Source: Chionis minor (lineage: Eukaryota > Chordata > Aves > Charadriiformes > Chionididae). From it: DNA of 64,000 bases. Positions 23,966-38,458 of the stretch are shown in pieces. The position numbers and the translations under genes are program-made. The notes below the pieces were generated by a model. The model saw only the letters and a program-made list of their open reading frames with translations. It was not told the DNA's origin and ran no database searches. Positions within the stretch are counted from its first letter, which is position 1, and the number at the start of each line of letters is the position of its first letter. The DNA lies in the NCBI GenBank assembly GCA_013398295.1, contig VZSF01001350.1, positions 155,355 through 219,354 of the forward strand, given 5' to 3'.

Positions 23966-26900
23966 AGAAACAGGCGAAATACCACACAAGCCTGCAGTAA
24001 TGGCTTCTCCCATGGTTTGCAGGAAGTTCAGGTTTTCACTTGGAGAATACCGTAATGCTTACACAATAAAAATGATGACAGAAAGGTAGAAGGACAAGAT
24101 AAATGTAGCATTCATAAGAGTGGCAAAGTTAAGAGATGTCTTTCTGTATTTTTTAATTTATTTTACATTTTTATTTCTCTTCTCAAGCCTAAAGGATCTT
24201 CCAGCAAAACCCCAGGTCTGAATTATTTAGGATTTCGGATGTAAATGTTTGTTTGGCAAATATTTGAACTTCAGCGGGATTTTGAGCACCAGCACTTCTG
24301 CAAAACCAGGTCAACGCATGCTGTTGGTAACTATATTTGGATGCCTGAATTTTGAAGGAAACATTTGCAGTAGACATAAGCTGGTGCCACCTCTGTGAAC
24401 CGGGCACAGCATGAGCTCATGTCACCTGTCACCTTAATGGCGTGCGTTAGTGCTGGAGGGTGCGTGGGGAGGTGATGACTGAATTCCACTTTGCACAGGA
24501 AGGTCTGTGTCACAGGAAAAAAATGGCTCCTGATGCAGTGTTAAAGTCATGTGCTGCTTATCTTTGGAAGAATAAATAACACAGCCTGTTAAGCGGCTTT
24601 TTATTATACCTTAGAGACATTTTAACCCTATTCACTCAAGATATCTAAGATATGATAACACATGTTTTAAGTAACAGATGCAGATACATATTTTCTGAAA
24701 GCACTCAGGTGAAAGTCATCAGAGGCTGATTTTAGGCGTGTGAAGCTGCTCTTCAACCCGAGCTTTTACTCGCATGTAAGTCAATGTGTACCACCCATCC
24801 TTCAAAGCCAACCAAAGGCGTTCCAAGTATATTCCAGGGTTAGGAGAGCGCGTATACTTAGGCAATAACATAATTGGCATTTGTTATTTTCTTTCTTTGA
24901 GAAACAATGGAATCCTGCCCCGTGTAACCAGCACAGCCAGAAGGGCTGTTGCATTTTGCCTGGGGTGTCCCCCGTGTGCCCAGCCCGGACTGGGGCAGCG
25001 CAGAGCCCGCGCTCCAGCCTAACCCTGCAGCATGGCTCATGCCGCTCGGAGCACGGCTAACAGCCATGTTGAGGAAGAGGAGCTGGGATGGAACAGAGGC
25101 ATCAGAACCGAAAGGATAAAAACCCCTAAGGGAGCTGAGCCAGGCTTGTCCCTGCAAAATCTCTGGCTGGGCACGCCAGTGGACTTTGACACGTGCCAAC
25201 ACTAGCTTATTCCAACGGGCTGGATCCACATTCTTGCAAGTACCAGTAAAAAAATGCCTCCATCCCCTCTGGACGGCTCCAGGCAGTAGGTTGCAGAGTG
25301 CTGCCATAGCAAGACCAGAGACAATCAGAGGGGACCACTCTAAACACTCTTTTACTTTCTTAATCAGAGCAGCGCTTGACTTTCTCTAGAGGAAAAGATT
25401 TTAAGTGATATCTACAGTTTGTTCAAGCACTAACATCCTGTACCCGAGCAGATCACTTCTCAAGAATATGTTACCAAGACACAGAGAACCCCAGAGAGAC
25501 AGTACGAGCGTCTGTCGCCACCACAGGAGGCAGGAAATCAGGCAGGGCAGACGGCGGCACAGCCTGCATTTAAAAAGGAGGGCTACGGGGTCGCTGAAGA
25601 AAGCATTAAGGTTTTTCAATAAAAGGATAAAAATTTACGGAGTTTTCCTTCAAGAAGTGAAAGCTCCAAAAGGATACGGACATAGTGGGCAAACTGCAAC
25701 TTGTGGCACAGTTCTGGGTGAGAGCAAGGATTCTGGACCACTGGTGGTGAAAAAGAAAAGGGGAGGGAAATCAAACAAACTAACAACAGATCAGAAGGAA
25801 AAGTAGGGAAATAGGATAACAAAAGATAACCCTTACCAAAAAAACCCCAAAACACCAAAAAACCAGAGAACCTGAGCTGTCAGGGAATACAAAATAAGAG
25901 CGCTCTCTCAAGGCCTGGGGTTTTTGAGAGGACTTGGAGGTTGCAGTGCGCACACTATCTTGTACATGCCACATGCTAAAAATGGGAAGATGACCAAAAA
26001 CGCACACTCAGCGGCTATTGTAATGCCCAAAATCCACACAGGGCTTTAACGCCGGCCCCACAGCTACACCTAGAATGGGAAAATGCAAACAGACCATCAA
26101 AGATGGTTCATTGCATGCTGCTTGCCTGTCCTACCTTTATTATACTATCTCTTTAATCTTCACAGATAAATATACTAAAAAAGACTGGAATTTATATATT
26201 ATATTCGAACCTTGGATCAGATGTGGCAAAAAGCATGAATTTCTCCTCCAGAAATATATACTAACGTTAAACATTGTTTTTCATGCCTTTTCTCAGTACT
26301 CTTTTACTCTATTCTAGTAGACAGATTAGCAGCTGTAATGGTTTTCTTTGTAGCATATAGATTTAAGAACTCCAGTAGGGAACTGATGATTATCAATATT
26401 TGCAAGGGTTGCAATTTCACTGTATGATTTTTTTTTCATTAATATTTTGTGATGTGTTACACTAGATCTATATTACTTTTAAATCACCACCAAAAGTGAC
26501 AACTTTAATTATATTTTATAAATATACAGAAGACAGAGGGAGGTATTTGGGAGCCAAGCACATTGTATCTTTTCCATATCAGGCTCCAGGTGATCAATCT
26601 AATTCGTTCTACACCACAAAATGGAACAATAATTTTATACATGACTGAATGCTCATGTAGCTATAGAAGTACGCACTGCTATTGAAGTATGCATAGCTTT
26701 CTCCTCAGTGAACTCTATTTGTATGTGCAATTATTGGGGGGGTACTGATAAGGTGAAACTCCTATGGAGAATGAAATGATCTCCCGAGCGAAGCCGGTAT
26801 TTCCTCTTACTATAAACCATGACTAATTGACAGGTCACATGCTTTGGAATTTATACAAGTGAAGGCTGGCCCGAGGCTGTGAAAGCTGGAAGAACCTTCC

Positions 26901-29900
26901 TGAGATCCTGTGCAAAAACCTCCAAACCTCAACACTGGAACAAACAGCTATCCCAGAACTATGTTGAGCTCTCTCAACTTTTCCCCTCTGATAGCTGCAC
27001 CGGTGCGCGCATTAAAAGGATCCTATTTCAGGGTTGCATCCGAATCTCTCCGGAAAGGAACAAGAGCGAGAGAACAAAAAGTCAGTGGGCTTTGCAAGCG
27101 GAAGCAGAACTCACAAGGAGGGGAAGCCACCAGTGAAAGCGCTGGGGAATAACTGCTCCGAAGGGCACAAGTACCAGTCTGAAAAGGGCCACAGAACAGA
27201 GCTTCAGCTGTTGGACTGGCATCAAAGAACCATTGGCGCAGAAACGACAGCCCTAATCCGATGCCTGCGCCTCCTGAATCCACAAGAAAAGGACCCAAAG
27301 CTATTATTCTCCAGGTGTACATTTTAATATGGTGTTTCAGTGTCACCTTCAAACTCGCTGAAACTCCTCTATTTTGGAGGAAAACCAACACATTTCTCAT
27401 AAATGTTTTAGTTGTCCATATAGTTGAGCATTAAAGATGATCATTACCACTTCGGAGTCAAAAAGAGCACCATGTTAGCACACAGCCCATTCTTTCATGT
27501 TTATACTTATTTTACACGCTTTTTCTTCAGCTTCTGAAAGGGAAATACAGGCGTATATTCAGAACTTTTAACACAGCTGAGAACTGAACCGTTATTATCA
27601 CAAAACAGAATAAAGTTGGCAGATGCAGAGGCAGCACCTCTGGAGTCCTTTGTACAACTGAGCTTGTTATATCGGTGATGAGCGTTTCTCTTTTTAAATT
27701 AACCCTTTACATATGTTAGGCAGCAGTTCTTTCAGCCTGTTGAAAGTTTATCACTCAGGCAGTGCTAAGCTGGGAGTTGTTTAAAAAAATAACACACCAA
27801 ACGAATCTAGTAAACAGTGGACTTTAGCACCCTCAAATATTCTTAGCAGCTGATGGTAGATCATACAAGCTATCACCTGAATATTAATACCCAAGCGTAT
27901 TAAGCACATGGATTAAATCCCCGTAAGTGGCCAGGAGAAAAAAGCAGCAGTTACACATACTAAAAGATTTGAGGGAATGCCATGAAAGGACTGTCATGGC
28001 ACATGTTTAGAGACACTGAAAAGCTTGGCATTGTATTACAGAGAATGGACCGAGATGTCATTTCTCTCTCAAAACTTCATAAAAATCTAACCCTTTAATC
28101 CTCTTTTCCCGAGGAGTCTTTGAATTGCTGAAATGTGAACATATTTTCTCTTAGGGCTGTAAAATTATTACAGTTCCTGTATTTTGCAACGTTAAATGTT
28201 GAAAAAGAAAGCATCGTCTTTTGCCTTATCTGTGCTTATGTGGTACACTTTCAAGAGCAACTTTTGTTGTTCATAGATACTGGTCATTCATAAAAGTATA
28301 AGGGTTGTGATAGTCTAAAAAACATTCTTTGAAATAGTTTAAGTGTAGCAAGAAAAGCATGCATTTGCCTCATTAGAATAAGGACTCCAGCTCTACATTT
28401 TTCCAAAGCAAGCATTTATTCTTTCAAATTATTTTTCAGATTAGACAAAAGAATTCAGTATACTTTTTTCCAGAAGAAAAAAAAAAAGGTTGACATTTGC
28501 AATGAAGTATTACCTAAAGTGATATTTCATTCTTGCATCTCCTAAAATACATCTCAAAACCATATTAATCAATTAACAAAAGAGAATGGACACCAAAATT
28601 TTTCAGTATCTTGAGGTACCACGTTCTCTCACTGACTGCATACAAGTCACTACCTGAAACACGCACACTTCTATAACAAGAAATTTCTATCTTCTTCATT
28701 TATCCACTGCATCTTTTCTCCCATTGAATTACCGCTGAAAGTGCAACTTCCTGCATAAAATACGCAAATATATTCAGAATATGTTTGCAGCATGCAGCCA
28801 AGAATCTGGGGTAGCTGCCTGCAAGCAATTTACTATGAACACAAACATGTTCTCCACATCTAATACATGCAGTTGGCTGACATCCCTAAAACGGTTATTT
28901 AGTTATTCCAGAAAATCACATACCAGCTTATGGAATAACACGATTTGTCATGCATGCTGCTGACACTGCCAGTATTCTTCAAGGCAGAGGGCTAGAAAGC
29001 AGTGTGGGGAATTTTAGCTTGTAATTGCAAATAATAGGGGCTCTTTTTCCCCCTGTTTTTTTTTTTATTAAATTTGAGAAATGTTTTAATAACAAGCCCA
29101 AATTAAACAACCTCTTTCAGATACCAGCTGCCTCTCCGCTTCTTACCTAGCACTGGGCATGACACTCAGTCCTGCCTAACCCAGTTACTGCTTCCTCTTG
29201 CATGACCACCCCAGCTGATCCAGCCTCTGTATCTCCATTACTGGTCCCGATTTCTTGGGAGGCTGGAGGCAGAAGCACAAATACAGGGATAGAAAGAGTA
29301 TGCTGCAAAAAAGGTATTACCTCTGATACAGAAAAATGTCAGGATGGTTTTGTGCTCTCTAAGAGTCTAAACCCAGTAAAATGGAGCGCATTCCTTCATC
29401 TGCCGATGCAGTCAGTAAGCGCTTCACCTCAGATTCCTACTAGAAGCCCATAATAATTAGTCACAAGCCATTTTCACTCAGCATGTGGCACAGACTCTGT
29501 AGCTACTACCATCACCAAGATTTGTTTTGACACAAATTAGGGTTACAAATGTTAGTCTAGGAGCAAATTTTGACTTTGAAATAAGCCACACATTTTTCAC
29601 TTTTGCTTAAAAAAGCAGTAAATTACAAGCAGTCATTTTAGCACTCAGTTTGGTAAATATCCCAAGAAAAATCAGAAAACATTCTGTTGTAAAAAAAGAG
29701 TGTTTGTTGCCATGGAACAAAGAGGAAGAAAAGTATTATCTTCTGATTCTCACATACAAATCACTTCAACTTTACTAGCAAACATAATGTAAGAAATTAA
29801 TATAAAACCTAAAGATGCAATATTTTCTTTGCCATAAATTGCCACATACTCTTCAGTGACCGTAGGTGCTCTGATTATTCACTTAGTCTCTTAAGATACA

Positions 29901-29989
29901 CTTTCTCTTTCAGCTGAAGAGCAGACATTAAATCACTTTTTTTCCTGTAAAGCACAATACTGTAAATGTATAATAGTAAAGCATAATAA
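23966..29989. other. Intergenic DNA downstream of FIG4, no gene recognised
   Basis: Composition falls towards A/T-rich from about 26 kb. ORFs at 24858-25307 (minus, 149 codons), 25405-25806 (plus, 133) and 26879-27400 (both strands) have no recognisable domain and overlap each other. In human, the next gene past the FIG4 3' end is the single-exon receptor GPR6 at a distance; no GPCR-like frame is present here. Confidence 0.65.
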
Positions 29990-30105
29990 ATAGAAATGTT
30001 AGATAATAAATTTATTACTGCAAAATACCAAACTAGGTTTCCTTTCTAAAATTATTTTTATAACCTATCAGTACAGTAGTCTTGGCAGCAGAATCCAGCT
30101 TGTAT
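29990..30105 (-). other. FIG4: FIG4 3' untranslated region (end estimated)
   Basis: The sequence after the TAA is A/T-rich and contains one canonical polyadenylation hexamer about 90 nt downstream of the stop. Cleavage 10-30 nt past the hexamer would end the transcript near 29985-30000, giving a 3' UTR of about 115 nt. A short 3' UTR would be in keeping with mammalian FIG4. The exact end is inferred. Confidence 0.7.
30011..30016 (-). terminator. FIG4: Polyadenylation signal AATAAA for FIG4
   Basis: The plus strand reads tttatt, which is AATAAA on the FIG4 strand, about 90 nt after the stop codon. It is the first canonical hexamer downstream of the stop. Confidence 0.7.
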
Positions 30106-30283
30106 TTACATGTATCTGTTTCGAATGTACTCTCTGTACATGAGGAAGTCATCTTTTCCCGGCGGCTGCATGTTTCCTCTTCCAGCCTGAATGTGTGCAT
30201 GAAAAATCTCTATTGATTTCTTATCAGCTCTTGGAGGCTGGACTTCATAAATATTGTCTTGAGAAAAGGAGGAGATGGGTATT
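30106..30283 (-). CDS. FIG4: FIG4 last coding exon (human exon 23 by inference), with stop
   Basis: The terminal coding exon (178 bp) follows acceptor gttgtttttttccag at 30284. Its first base completes a Leu codon. It reads [20 protein letters not shown], then [17 protein letters not shown], then [21 protein letters not shown] and TAA at 30106-30108. Human ends [10 protein letters not shown], so the stop is in the expected place. The [14 protein letters not shown] block is nearly invariant and suggests a constrained C-terminal tail. The open frame extends upstream through the acceptor to 30300 but the splice phase fixes the start at 30283. Confidence 0.97.
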
Positions 30284-31039
30284 CTGGAAAAAAACAACAC
30301 ACAATATTCGGAATTTTAGGTAAAAATAATTTCAGAGAGAGAAGAGTATTTCTTTTCCTTGAAATATATATACCAGAGTCTGTGAAAGGGCAACTTCCCA
30401 CTAGATAATTCATTTACCTACATTTTTATCACCACTGCAGACCTGATAAGACCCAGCTTTCCAAGTAGGGTAATTAGGTAAGTTGTTACTAATCACATTA
30501 CAGAATACTTTCTCACTTCCCTCCACTCTGTCCTCATTTCTTCATCTGTCCTCAGATCTGCTACGGTCAGTAGGTACCCAGGCTGAAACAGATCTGTGCC
30601 ATGCGTTATAGCAGATAACAGGAAAACTTTATTGAGCTATTCACTTAGCAGCAATTATATCAAGCTGGCAGAGTATAACAAATCACACTGTGAACCAACA
30701 TATAGAAAGGATTTATCAGATAAGAAATTTCCATCTAATTATCAGGGAACAGCCAACTTATTACCAGCAGCTAATATTTTATGATTTTTTTTTAGTGAAA
30801 ATAAATATTTTTAAATAGCTTTGTATCATAAATGCTATATTTGAATCCTAATATTTAACCCTACTCGTCTTATGAGAAAAACATGCAGTTTGAAAGTTTA
30901 CATGAACCTGAGTATCTCAGACCTTTTCTAAGCGCTGTTGTGAGTCAGACTCACTCATAAGATAGAAACTGGTATTTTAACTGCAACTCTTGAAAACTGC
31001 GCAGCCAACAGGTCAAGTAAAATGATTGTTTCCCTCTAT

Positions 31040-31519
31040 TCAGGGCTTGAGCTACCACGTGTGGAGAACTGTGCCCACCCTTGGGCTCTCCAGTACAAGA
31101 CAGACAATGAAATACTTGGATGAATCCAGCAAAGGTCACCAAGATGATTAGAGAGCTGGAGCACGTGGCATACAAAGAGGGGCTGCGAGTGCTGGATTTG
31201 TCCAGCCCAGAAAAGAAAGGGGGACCTTATTGCTGTCAATAATACATGGACTACATGATTAACAGACAAATTTCAAAAAGGGAATACAAATTGCAACATG
31301 GGACAGTCTGATTAGATACAAGGGAACTTTTTTCCACCATGAGAGTGGTTTAACACTGGAATGGGTTGCTCAAAGAGGCTGTGGAACCCCCCTCCTTAAG
31401 GATAATCAAAATGCAAAGGTACACAGCGCTGAGCAACCTCATCTAATTTGGTCCTCCTCTGAGCAGCGGACTGGATCAGATGACCTCCACGGTCCTTTCC
31501 AATTTATAATATTCTATGG
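31040..31519 (+). mobile_element. Old, degraded CR1 LINE 3' fragment
   Basis: Recognised by CR1-type segments: a cagtacaagacagac-like region near 31091, then ctggagcacgtggcatacaa (the RELEHLxYEE region of CR1 RT), ggaatgggttgctc and, at the end, cctccacggtcctttccaa followed by attctatgg at 31511. Many substitutions and indels; no open frame remains. It is clearly older than the copies at 4394 and 23404. Antisense to FIG4, in intron 22. Confidence 0.85.
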
Positions 31520-34017
31520 TTCCAAGCCAAACACTTCAGTAATAATGTGTTCTCCACAATCAACTGCAAGGTAGCAACAAAACTATTTATACACAATACT
31601 TAATAGATTAACAAACACTAAAAGTATTGTGTAGTAAATCACTTTCATTTTAAAGCACTTTAGCTATTGTGAAAGCTGTATTCATAAATATACCATGCAC
31701 ATTTCCCAGCAGTATTTTAGTAATTTATTTATAAAATACCCACAGAGCTGAAGAGTATAGATCTTTAACCTGTGTAACAGCAGATCAGTTTGGGGTGCAC
31801 ATCAGAACATTCAATGACTAACACATTGCCATCTGAAGGTAACCTATGCATCAACTTGCTCCTTCTGTCAATACTGTTCAATTTAGAGGAAATCAAAGTT
31901 TGAAATGAACTCCAAGGAAAAATGATCCGACAGAACTATGATTATCTAGAACATTGCATCTTAGTGGATGCAATGCACCTGTAAATGTTATACAGGAGAA
32001 ATAAATTCTTTCTCAATTATGAAAAAAAAGTGACATTCATGTTCTAAAGAATTCTCCAAATCATCAGTTTCATGTATTTTTAGCTCCTATTTCAGTTGGA
32101 CAAGCTAATTTATTTTCTAGCTAGTGCTAAAATACTGATGCTTTATAAATACTCTCTATAAAAAAAAAAGCTGCCCAAGTATTCAGTACAACACAAAGAT
32201 TTCAATTCTAGAGACTCACTTTCCTATCACCACATACACTGAACACTCCTCTAAACCTTTCCATCTAGGTTGAACTAAAATTTCATGGGGCCAATTAGCC
32301 TGTCTCATGGAGTAGCTACCAGCAATTTTTGAGGACAGATCATTAAAACAAAACAGGTACTTGACAATCCCTTCTCCAGTATATCCTCCTGTATTTGAGC
32401 AACCAGGAATTAGAATCTACCTCAGGCAAAATCTGAAACTAGACTACCGTTTCATGAAAAGTAATTTCCACGGGTTTTCACTGGTTTTTTTTCTCATATC
32501 TGACACTTAGAGAATGCTGTGGGAATAAGTTCCATTACTTGTGTCTGATGTGACATTCCATTCATTTGTTATCATGGGCCTTGGTTCCTTGCAATTCTTA
32601 CATTGGGAGAAACGCTGAACAGTCACTCTGTTTGCTTCCGTCACATCACTATCATACAACCATCTCTCCTCATATGCTAGTTATTCTCTGATCAACCTTG
32701 TCACCTTGCCATTTATGCAGAGTTTCAAGGTCTTCTCCATCCTCTTTGACAATGCACTGAGGATCAAAACTGTGTTTAACGTCTGAGATCTTTTAAAACT
32801 ATCTTTTCATTTGTCATCTAATATTTTAGCTACGGAAGACAAATTTTCTAAATACTTTACATAATAACATATTGGAAGAGTAGCCAGTGTCAGTGGCTGA
32901 AAAAAGGTCAGAATGCTACTCTTAAATATTGTGTGAGCATATGCACATTTTTTGGGGCTCAAAACTTCTCAGGTAAGAAATTATAGCAGCAACTTACTGC
33001 CAAAGCTCGCTATTTCCAAAAGTGAACATCACCCAGCCCAAATGCAATGAAGATTCATAGACAGACATTAGCAGCGTTGCCATATTCTACAGAAGCCACA
33101 GTCATGACTATCTGGATGGTCTTCAAGAGACAAGAAGCTGGGATTTGTGTGTATAATCTCCTCTTTTAAAGGGAAAAAAACAAGGAACACCACCTTTGAA
33201 GAACTGGAACACTCAAATGATGGCAGAAGCCTTCTGCAAATTAAATGTAGTGATAATCTTCTAGTTGCATTATGAGTATAAACTCCAATTTTTCAGTCTG
33301 TAAACCAGGATATCTATTAAAACTGCCAAAAAAATTACTCCCTCATTTTGTAGCCTTTTATTTTACTAAAATATGTTGGATTTTGGAGGTTTCATCACGT
33401 GATGGTATGCAGGTATAATATTGAATCTGAGATAATAAAATCACAGAGTTTGGCTGCATACTTAAAACCAAGTTACATTTTAACAGAATTTGCTGGGTTA
33501 TATCATAGAAACATCTGGCCATTCTAGAATTAGAGAAAAAAAGTAAAGCTAATGAGTTTGCAAACAAATGAAGCCTAAGGCTTCATAGAACACATTTTTA
33601 AATTTTCCTTATTTTAGATTGTATGACGATTCCTGTTTAGGTTTCCTAGTCTTAGAATTCTGTGGCACGTTATCTGCCTGTATGATTAGGATGAAATTTC
33701 CAAAAAGCTTACCATTTCTATGCTTTTCTTAAACAACACAAAACTCTTATTTCAAAAGAGTTTAAACTTTTCTGTAGAGTCCAACCTTTCCCACTATGCT
33801 CTCACCAATCAGTGTTTTATTTTAGCTTCTGTTAGTAAACAGTATGAATAATACTACAGAAATTCTATTATACTCAATCTTTTCTTTCTATTTTCTTCCC
33901 CTGAAATAGTGATAGTTCATTCTCATTATCACTATCCTAGTCTTTTAAAAACATTAAGCTGGATGTTTTCAGAACTGGTACCAAACATTAGTCTATCTAA
34001 ATTTATATCTAGATGCT

Positions 34018-34071
34018 TTAAAAGTAGATAAAGTAGATAAGTAGAAAAGCAGATAAAAGTAGACTACTTTT
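34018..34071. repeat. Imperfect AAGTAGATA repeats ending in a palindrome
   Basis: Three to four near-copies of aaagtagata/aagtagataa run from 34018 and end at an 8-bp-arm palindrome, aaaagtag-a-ctactttt, at 34055-34071. Small slippage-type repeat. Confidence 0.6.
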
Positions 34072-34965
34072 CAAAGCACCACAGCTTCTGCAAATACTTA
34101 TTTATCTAGTTTCAAGTATTCAATCTGAGATTCTAGCAATGGCATTAGACACCTGTACTAACTTACCAGTGTCACCATATAACACCAAAAGATGTCACTT
34201 ACTCAAATGTAGCTGGCCTGTCTAGTCCACTACCAAGCGAACAAACAACCAAAAACCCAAAACAAAGCCATAACATTAAGTTGCTGACTTCTCTATTTAT
34301 TGATTTGTTTCTAAAGACACGACATTTCTGAAGCACTAATGAGTCAAAAGTCCTTTCCTTAGGAACAATGGAAACTGGACAGCAAAGTGTATTTCATTTT
34401 GAGCATTTAGTAACTAAATCTCAATTTTCCACCTACTTGCTTCAACATGATAAAAATATATTGAAAGAACCACATGCCAATTTTGATTAATAACCCTGTA
34501 TTAAGCTGTAACTATTTGTAGAGGGCTTGTATTATCCACTCAATTAAAGTCATTTCTCTAACACTATTCATGTAAAAATCTAATCTACTTAATAAGTTTA
34601 ATATATTACAATAGAGTCATGAAAGAGAGCATATTATTTATGACTTGTCTATCAGATCTCCCTAGAGACCTGTAGCTCTATGGCCTCCCAATGAAAATTA
34701 CACAGATAGGAACGTAAACACCATGTCCTGAAGGACAGCGCCCTTGACGTGCAAAGTACAGTTATTTGCATCCCACTTGAACAGGCTTCATGGTGTTACG
34801 GTTTCACCAAGAGTAGCATTCTCTCCCCATTAAAAGAAGATACAGATAAAATCTTCAGTTGCAACAAAGATGTTCCATATTTTGAAGGAGAAGTGCATGG
34901 TGATGCTTAGCTCTGAGAAACGTAACAGTCACTAGAAAGCCACCACATTCATTTCAACATTGACT

Positions 34966-35350
34966 TGAAAGGCTGAGGGAGTCGGGTCTTTTTAGTCTAG
35001 AGAAGAAAAGACTGAGGGGGGATCTCATCAATGCTGATAAACACTCAAAGGGAGGGGGCCGGGAGGATGGGTCCAGTCTTTTTTCAGTGGTGCCCAGTGG
35101 TAGGACAAGAGGAAACAGGCACAAACTTGAACGTAGGAAGTTCCATCTGAACACGAGGAGAAACTTCTTTCCTTTGAGGGTGGCAGAGCACTGGAACAGG
35201 CTGCCCAGAGAGATGGTGGAGTCTGACTCTGGAGACATTCCAAACCCGCCTGGATGCCACCCTGTGCAACCTGCTGTAGGTGGCCCTGCTCTGGCAGGGT
35301 GGTTGGACCAGATGATCTCCAGAGGTCCCTTCCAACCCCTGTGATTCTGT
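34966..35350 (+). mobile_element. CR1 LINE 3' fragment
   Basis: Starts in the CR1 RT tail (gaaaggctgagggagtcggg, the [12 protein letters not shown] region) and runs to the 3' end tccaacccctgtgattctgt. Recognisable peptides are [20 protein letters not shown] and [13 protein letters not shown]. The region between is short of the usual length and shifted. It belongs to the same kind of 3' end (ggttggaccagatgatctcc) as the copy at 54120-55070 but lies in the opposite orientation. Antisense to FIG4. Confidence 0.93.
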
Positions 35351-38300
35351 TCTCAAGTTTCTAAAAGCATTTCTAAAGGAGCCAAAATGTACTCTGTTGC
35401 CTTGACTCCTAAGCAAATATATGTGACCTACAAAACTCCAGCAAATCCAGAGTTTCTGTTTGGGTTCTACCCCCCATAAATGGTACCCCTTTAAATTGCT
35501 CTTGAAAGAGCCTTCCAACAGAATTTTCTTTCCTTAGACACCAACACCTCCACACAACAAAATTTCAGTCCCATTCTTCGTGAATGGAGAGGACTGAAAA
35601 ACAGGAAACCTTCTCTGTCCAAGAATTCTGCAACTTGTATCTTACAGAACCAACCAGCAGCAAAAGCTGGACTGCATCTGGGTCCCACAACAATCACCTG
35701 AAACTCCAACAGCATGTAAAGTTTCAAAGGTTAGGGAAAGAAGAGACTCTCTTTACACAGGTATACATCTAAATGAGCATTTTACAATCTAGATTAGAAG
35801 CTGCTTCTCAAAAGCGCCAACAGAAGGAATAGGAGAGAATGCCAGAACACCCCATACAGAAAGGTGATCTCTGAGGAAAGATAAATCATAAGTAGGGATG
35901 ATATATGTGGAGCACAAACTAATTCAAAATTTAAAGATCAAACACACAAAGTAACCTAGGAGTAGTACAGGACAAAACAAAACAAGTATCGAAAGAACTC
36001 ATTTAAAAAAAAAAGAAAAAAGAAAGAGGAATATTGTGTTTCTTTTTGGAAAGGAAAAGCTTAGACTTACTTTTTCAAATAGCATTACTTGAGGAAGACA
36101 GTTCTTTTAAATTGATGAACAGACATTTATCACTTCACAGAGAGGACAGAGGGACAGGTGGAAGAAGGGTCCGGAGAATTTTCATTAACAACTCCAAAAG
36201 TAGATGACCTAAGGTGGCATATAGTTTAGTACTTTCTGGTTTTTGCTAGAGACTGTTAATAACACAAAATCCCATATTCAACAAAACCATAATATACAAC
36301 GTAGAAATAACTGGATTTCCTGTCATATTTAACAGGAATTTTTTATGGTCACATTTTTAGATAGTATGATTTCAGTGCTACTGACATTAGGATCAAATGA
36401 GACTTCATGGGCAAAACTGAGAAACACCAGCCTACTAACCCCAAAATAAAATTAGGAAAAAAAAAGTTTCAAGCCATAGAACTTCTGAAGCATTTTAACA
36501 GTGATCACTATAGGAAAACACGCAATAGTTCTTTATTTAAAGTTTGTAAAAAGGCACATTTAGCAACAGAACATATTTTGAAACATTAAAAAAAGAATCT
36601 AAGAACAGTTACAAAACTCAAAACGTTTCTTGCTAGTCTTGTGAGACTACTGCATTATTATTATTTAATACACAACATCCAGAAATGCTAAACTAGGTGG
36701 ACAGCAGATACAGACAAATTAAATTTTTATATGTATTGCAGTGACAACAAGGTCCCTGTCAAGTCAGAATTGTACTGAACTACTGTTATAACTCAAAGTA
36801 TTTTTTCAGGTTAAAAAAAAAAAGCCCTTGGGTTTTGAGAGATGATGGCTAAATTTCATCACAATTCACACATAATTCTGAAGGTATGCATGCCACTGTT
36901 GCAGGCTTTTTTTACCTCAATGGATGGTATGAAATTTGACATGTAGATTTTTGTTCAGGATAAACAGTGAGAAAATATGGAGGACCCAGAGGTGAAGTAT
37001 GAACATTCGGGTAATTAAAAATGTATTCATGGTTTTTAATTTGAAACAGACATCAATAAATGAAAACTATGATCTAAATCAGTATGAGGCAGATGAATGC
37101 TAACAGTTTCACTGTTAAAATAACACAGAGTGTGTCAGTTGACAACTCTTCCAAAAATGCTAGGCGTGTAAGCTTTTTCCTCTGGAAAGTTCTGAGCTCA
37201 ATATTGATAGAACAGATGAATGGGGGAAAGATAATTCTTCCTACATAATGGGAATCTGAAGCACAAGGAGTTCAAATCATTTTCCCCCAAATCCCTGGAA
37301 AAAGCATATGCTGCACTCCCCAATCTGTCAAAAAGGTGCTATGCAAGATGACAGAGCCAATCTAACAAATTACCACCAGCCACGTAAGAAAGTTCTGCTG
37401 CACTTGATCCTGTGGATCTGCCTCTTCTGTGCAGGCCCTGGCGACAACTGGGTCTTTCACTGGTGTAAATAACCTCATCAATCTACCAGGAAACTATTTA
37501 CTTTTTTTTGCTGAATTAGCATGCTGCAGACTGATGATCTGAGCTGATTTATCGAGCACTGTAGCAAGTAGCAAAGCTTGCACAAGTAACTGAAAAAGTA
37601 CGTGATAAGGAAGGAGGGAAAGAGCAGGACCTCCCCCTTTTGGTGGCAATGAGCTGTAAGAATTAGCTCAGCTATTCTGTTAACATTTCCCATCAAATCC
37701 AGTCATGCTGCTACTTAAACCATAATACCAAATGATTTCACCTTTCAAATTTCAGCAGAGCATTTTATAAACCATCACAACATGGACCTAGTTATTTCCT
37801 TCAGTCCCCAGTTAGCTCTTTTCTGTAGAGTCCTATAACTCTGACTATGCTTTTTGCTTTTCCCCAGACCCTTTCCAGTGGTATTCTTTTTGAGATGTGT
37901 GACTAAAAACGAACAGAGCATTCAAGCCCAAAATGACAAAATGGTTCTTTTTATGTGGTATTGATTCCTGATACTCTTTTGTCTTTTCCAGCCAACAGGA
38001 AGTACCAAGTACTTTCAGGGAAGGTGCCCACAGTCACTTTAAAACCACTTCCCCAGAATATAAAATGAAGATACTCTCAGTAACAGTCAGCTTAGTTCAG
38101 CCATTTTGCAAGAGACAAGCACGTAGACAGTGCTAAAGCCATTTAGAATCCCAAATGAAGGGCAATCTTTCATCTTCAGACAGGAGACAAAATCCAGGTA
38201 ATCTATAAACAGCCTGACCAGTAAATTTCAAGAGAATTTTCACAGGCAATAAATGCTGGAGAATCACGGAAGTGCTTTGTTTAAAATACTGAGAGTCAAA

Positions 38301-38458
38301 AAGAGGAAAGATTCAAATTAAGTGAGGAAGACTAATCCCTAAAGCTATTTTTAGAATACCAGAACAGTGAATATATGTGAGTCAAAAGAACAAAAGAAAC
38401 TAAAGAAGTATTACAGATTAAGGATACTCCAGTAGAACATTTAATTAACAAAAACATT

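Noticed and set aside
24858..25307. 149-codon minus-strand frame as a gene or exon
   Set aside because: No recognisable domain, overlaps frames on the other strand, and no clear splice context.
1..29989. GPR6, the expected neighbour downstream of FIG4
   Set aside because: No frame with a seven-transmembrane receptor pattern is present in this interval; the gene, if kept in this bird, lies further away.
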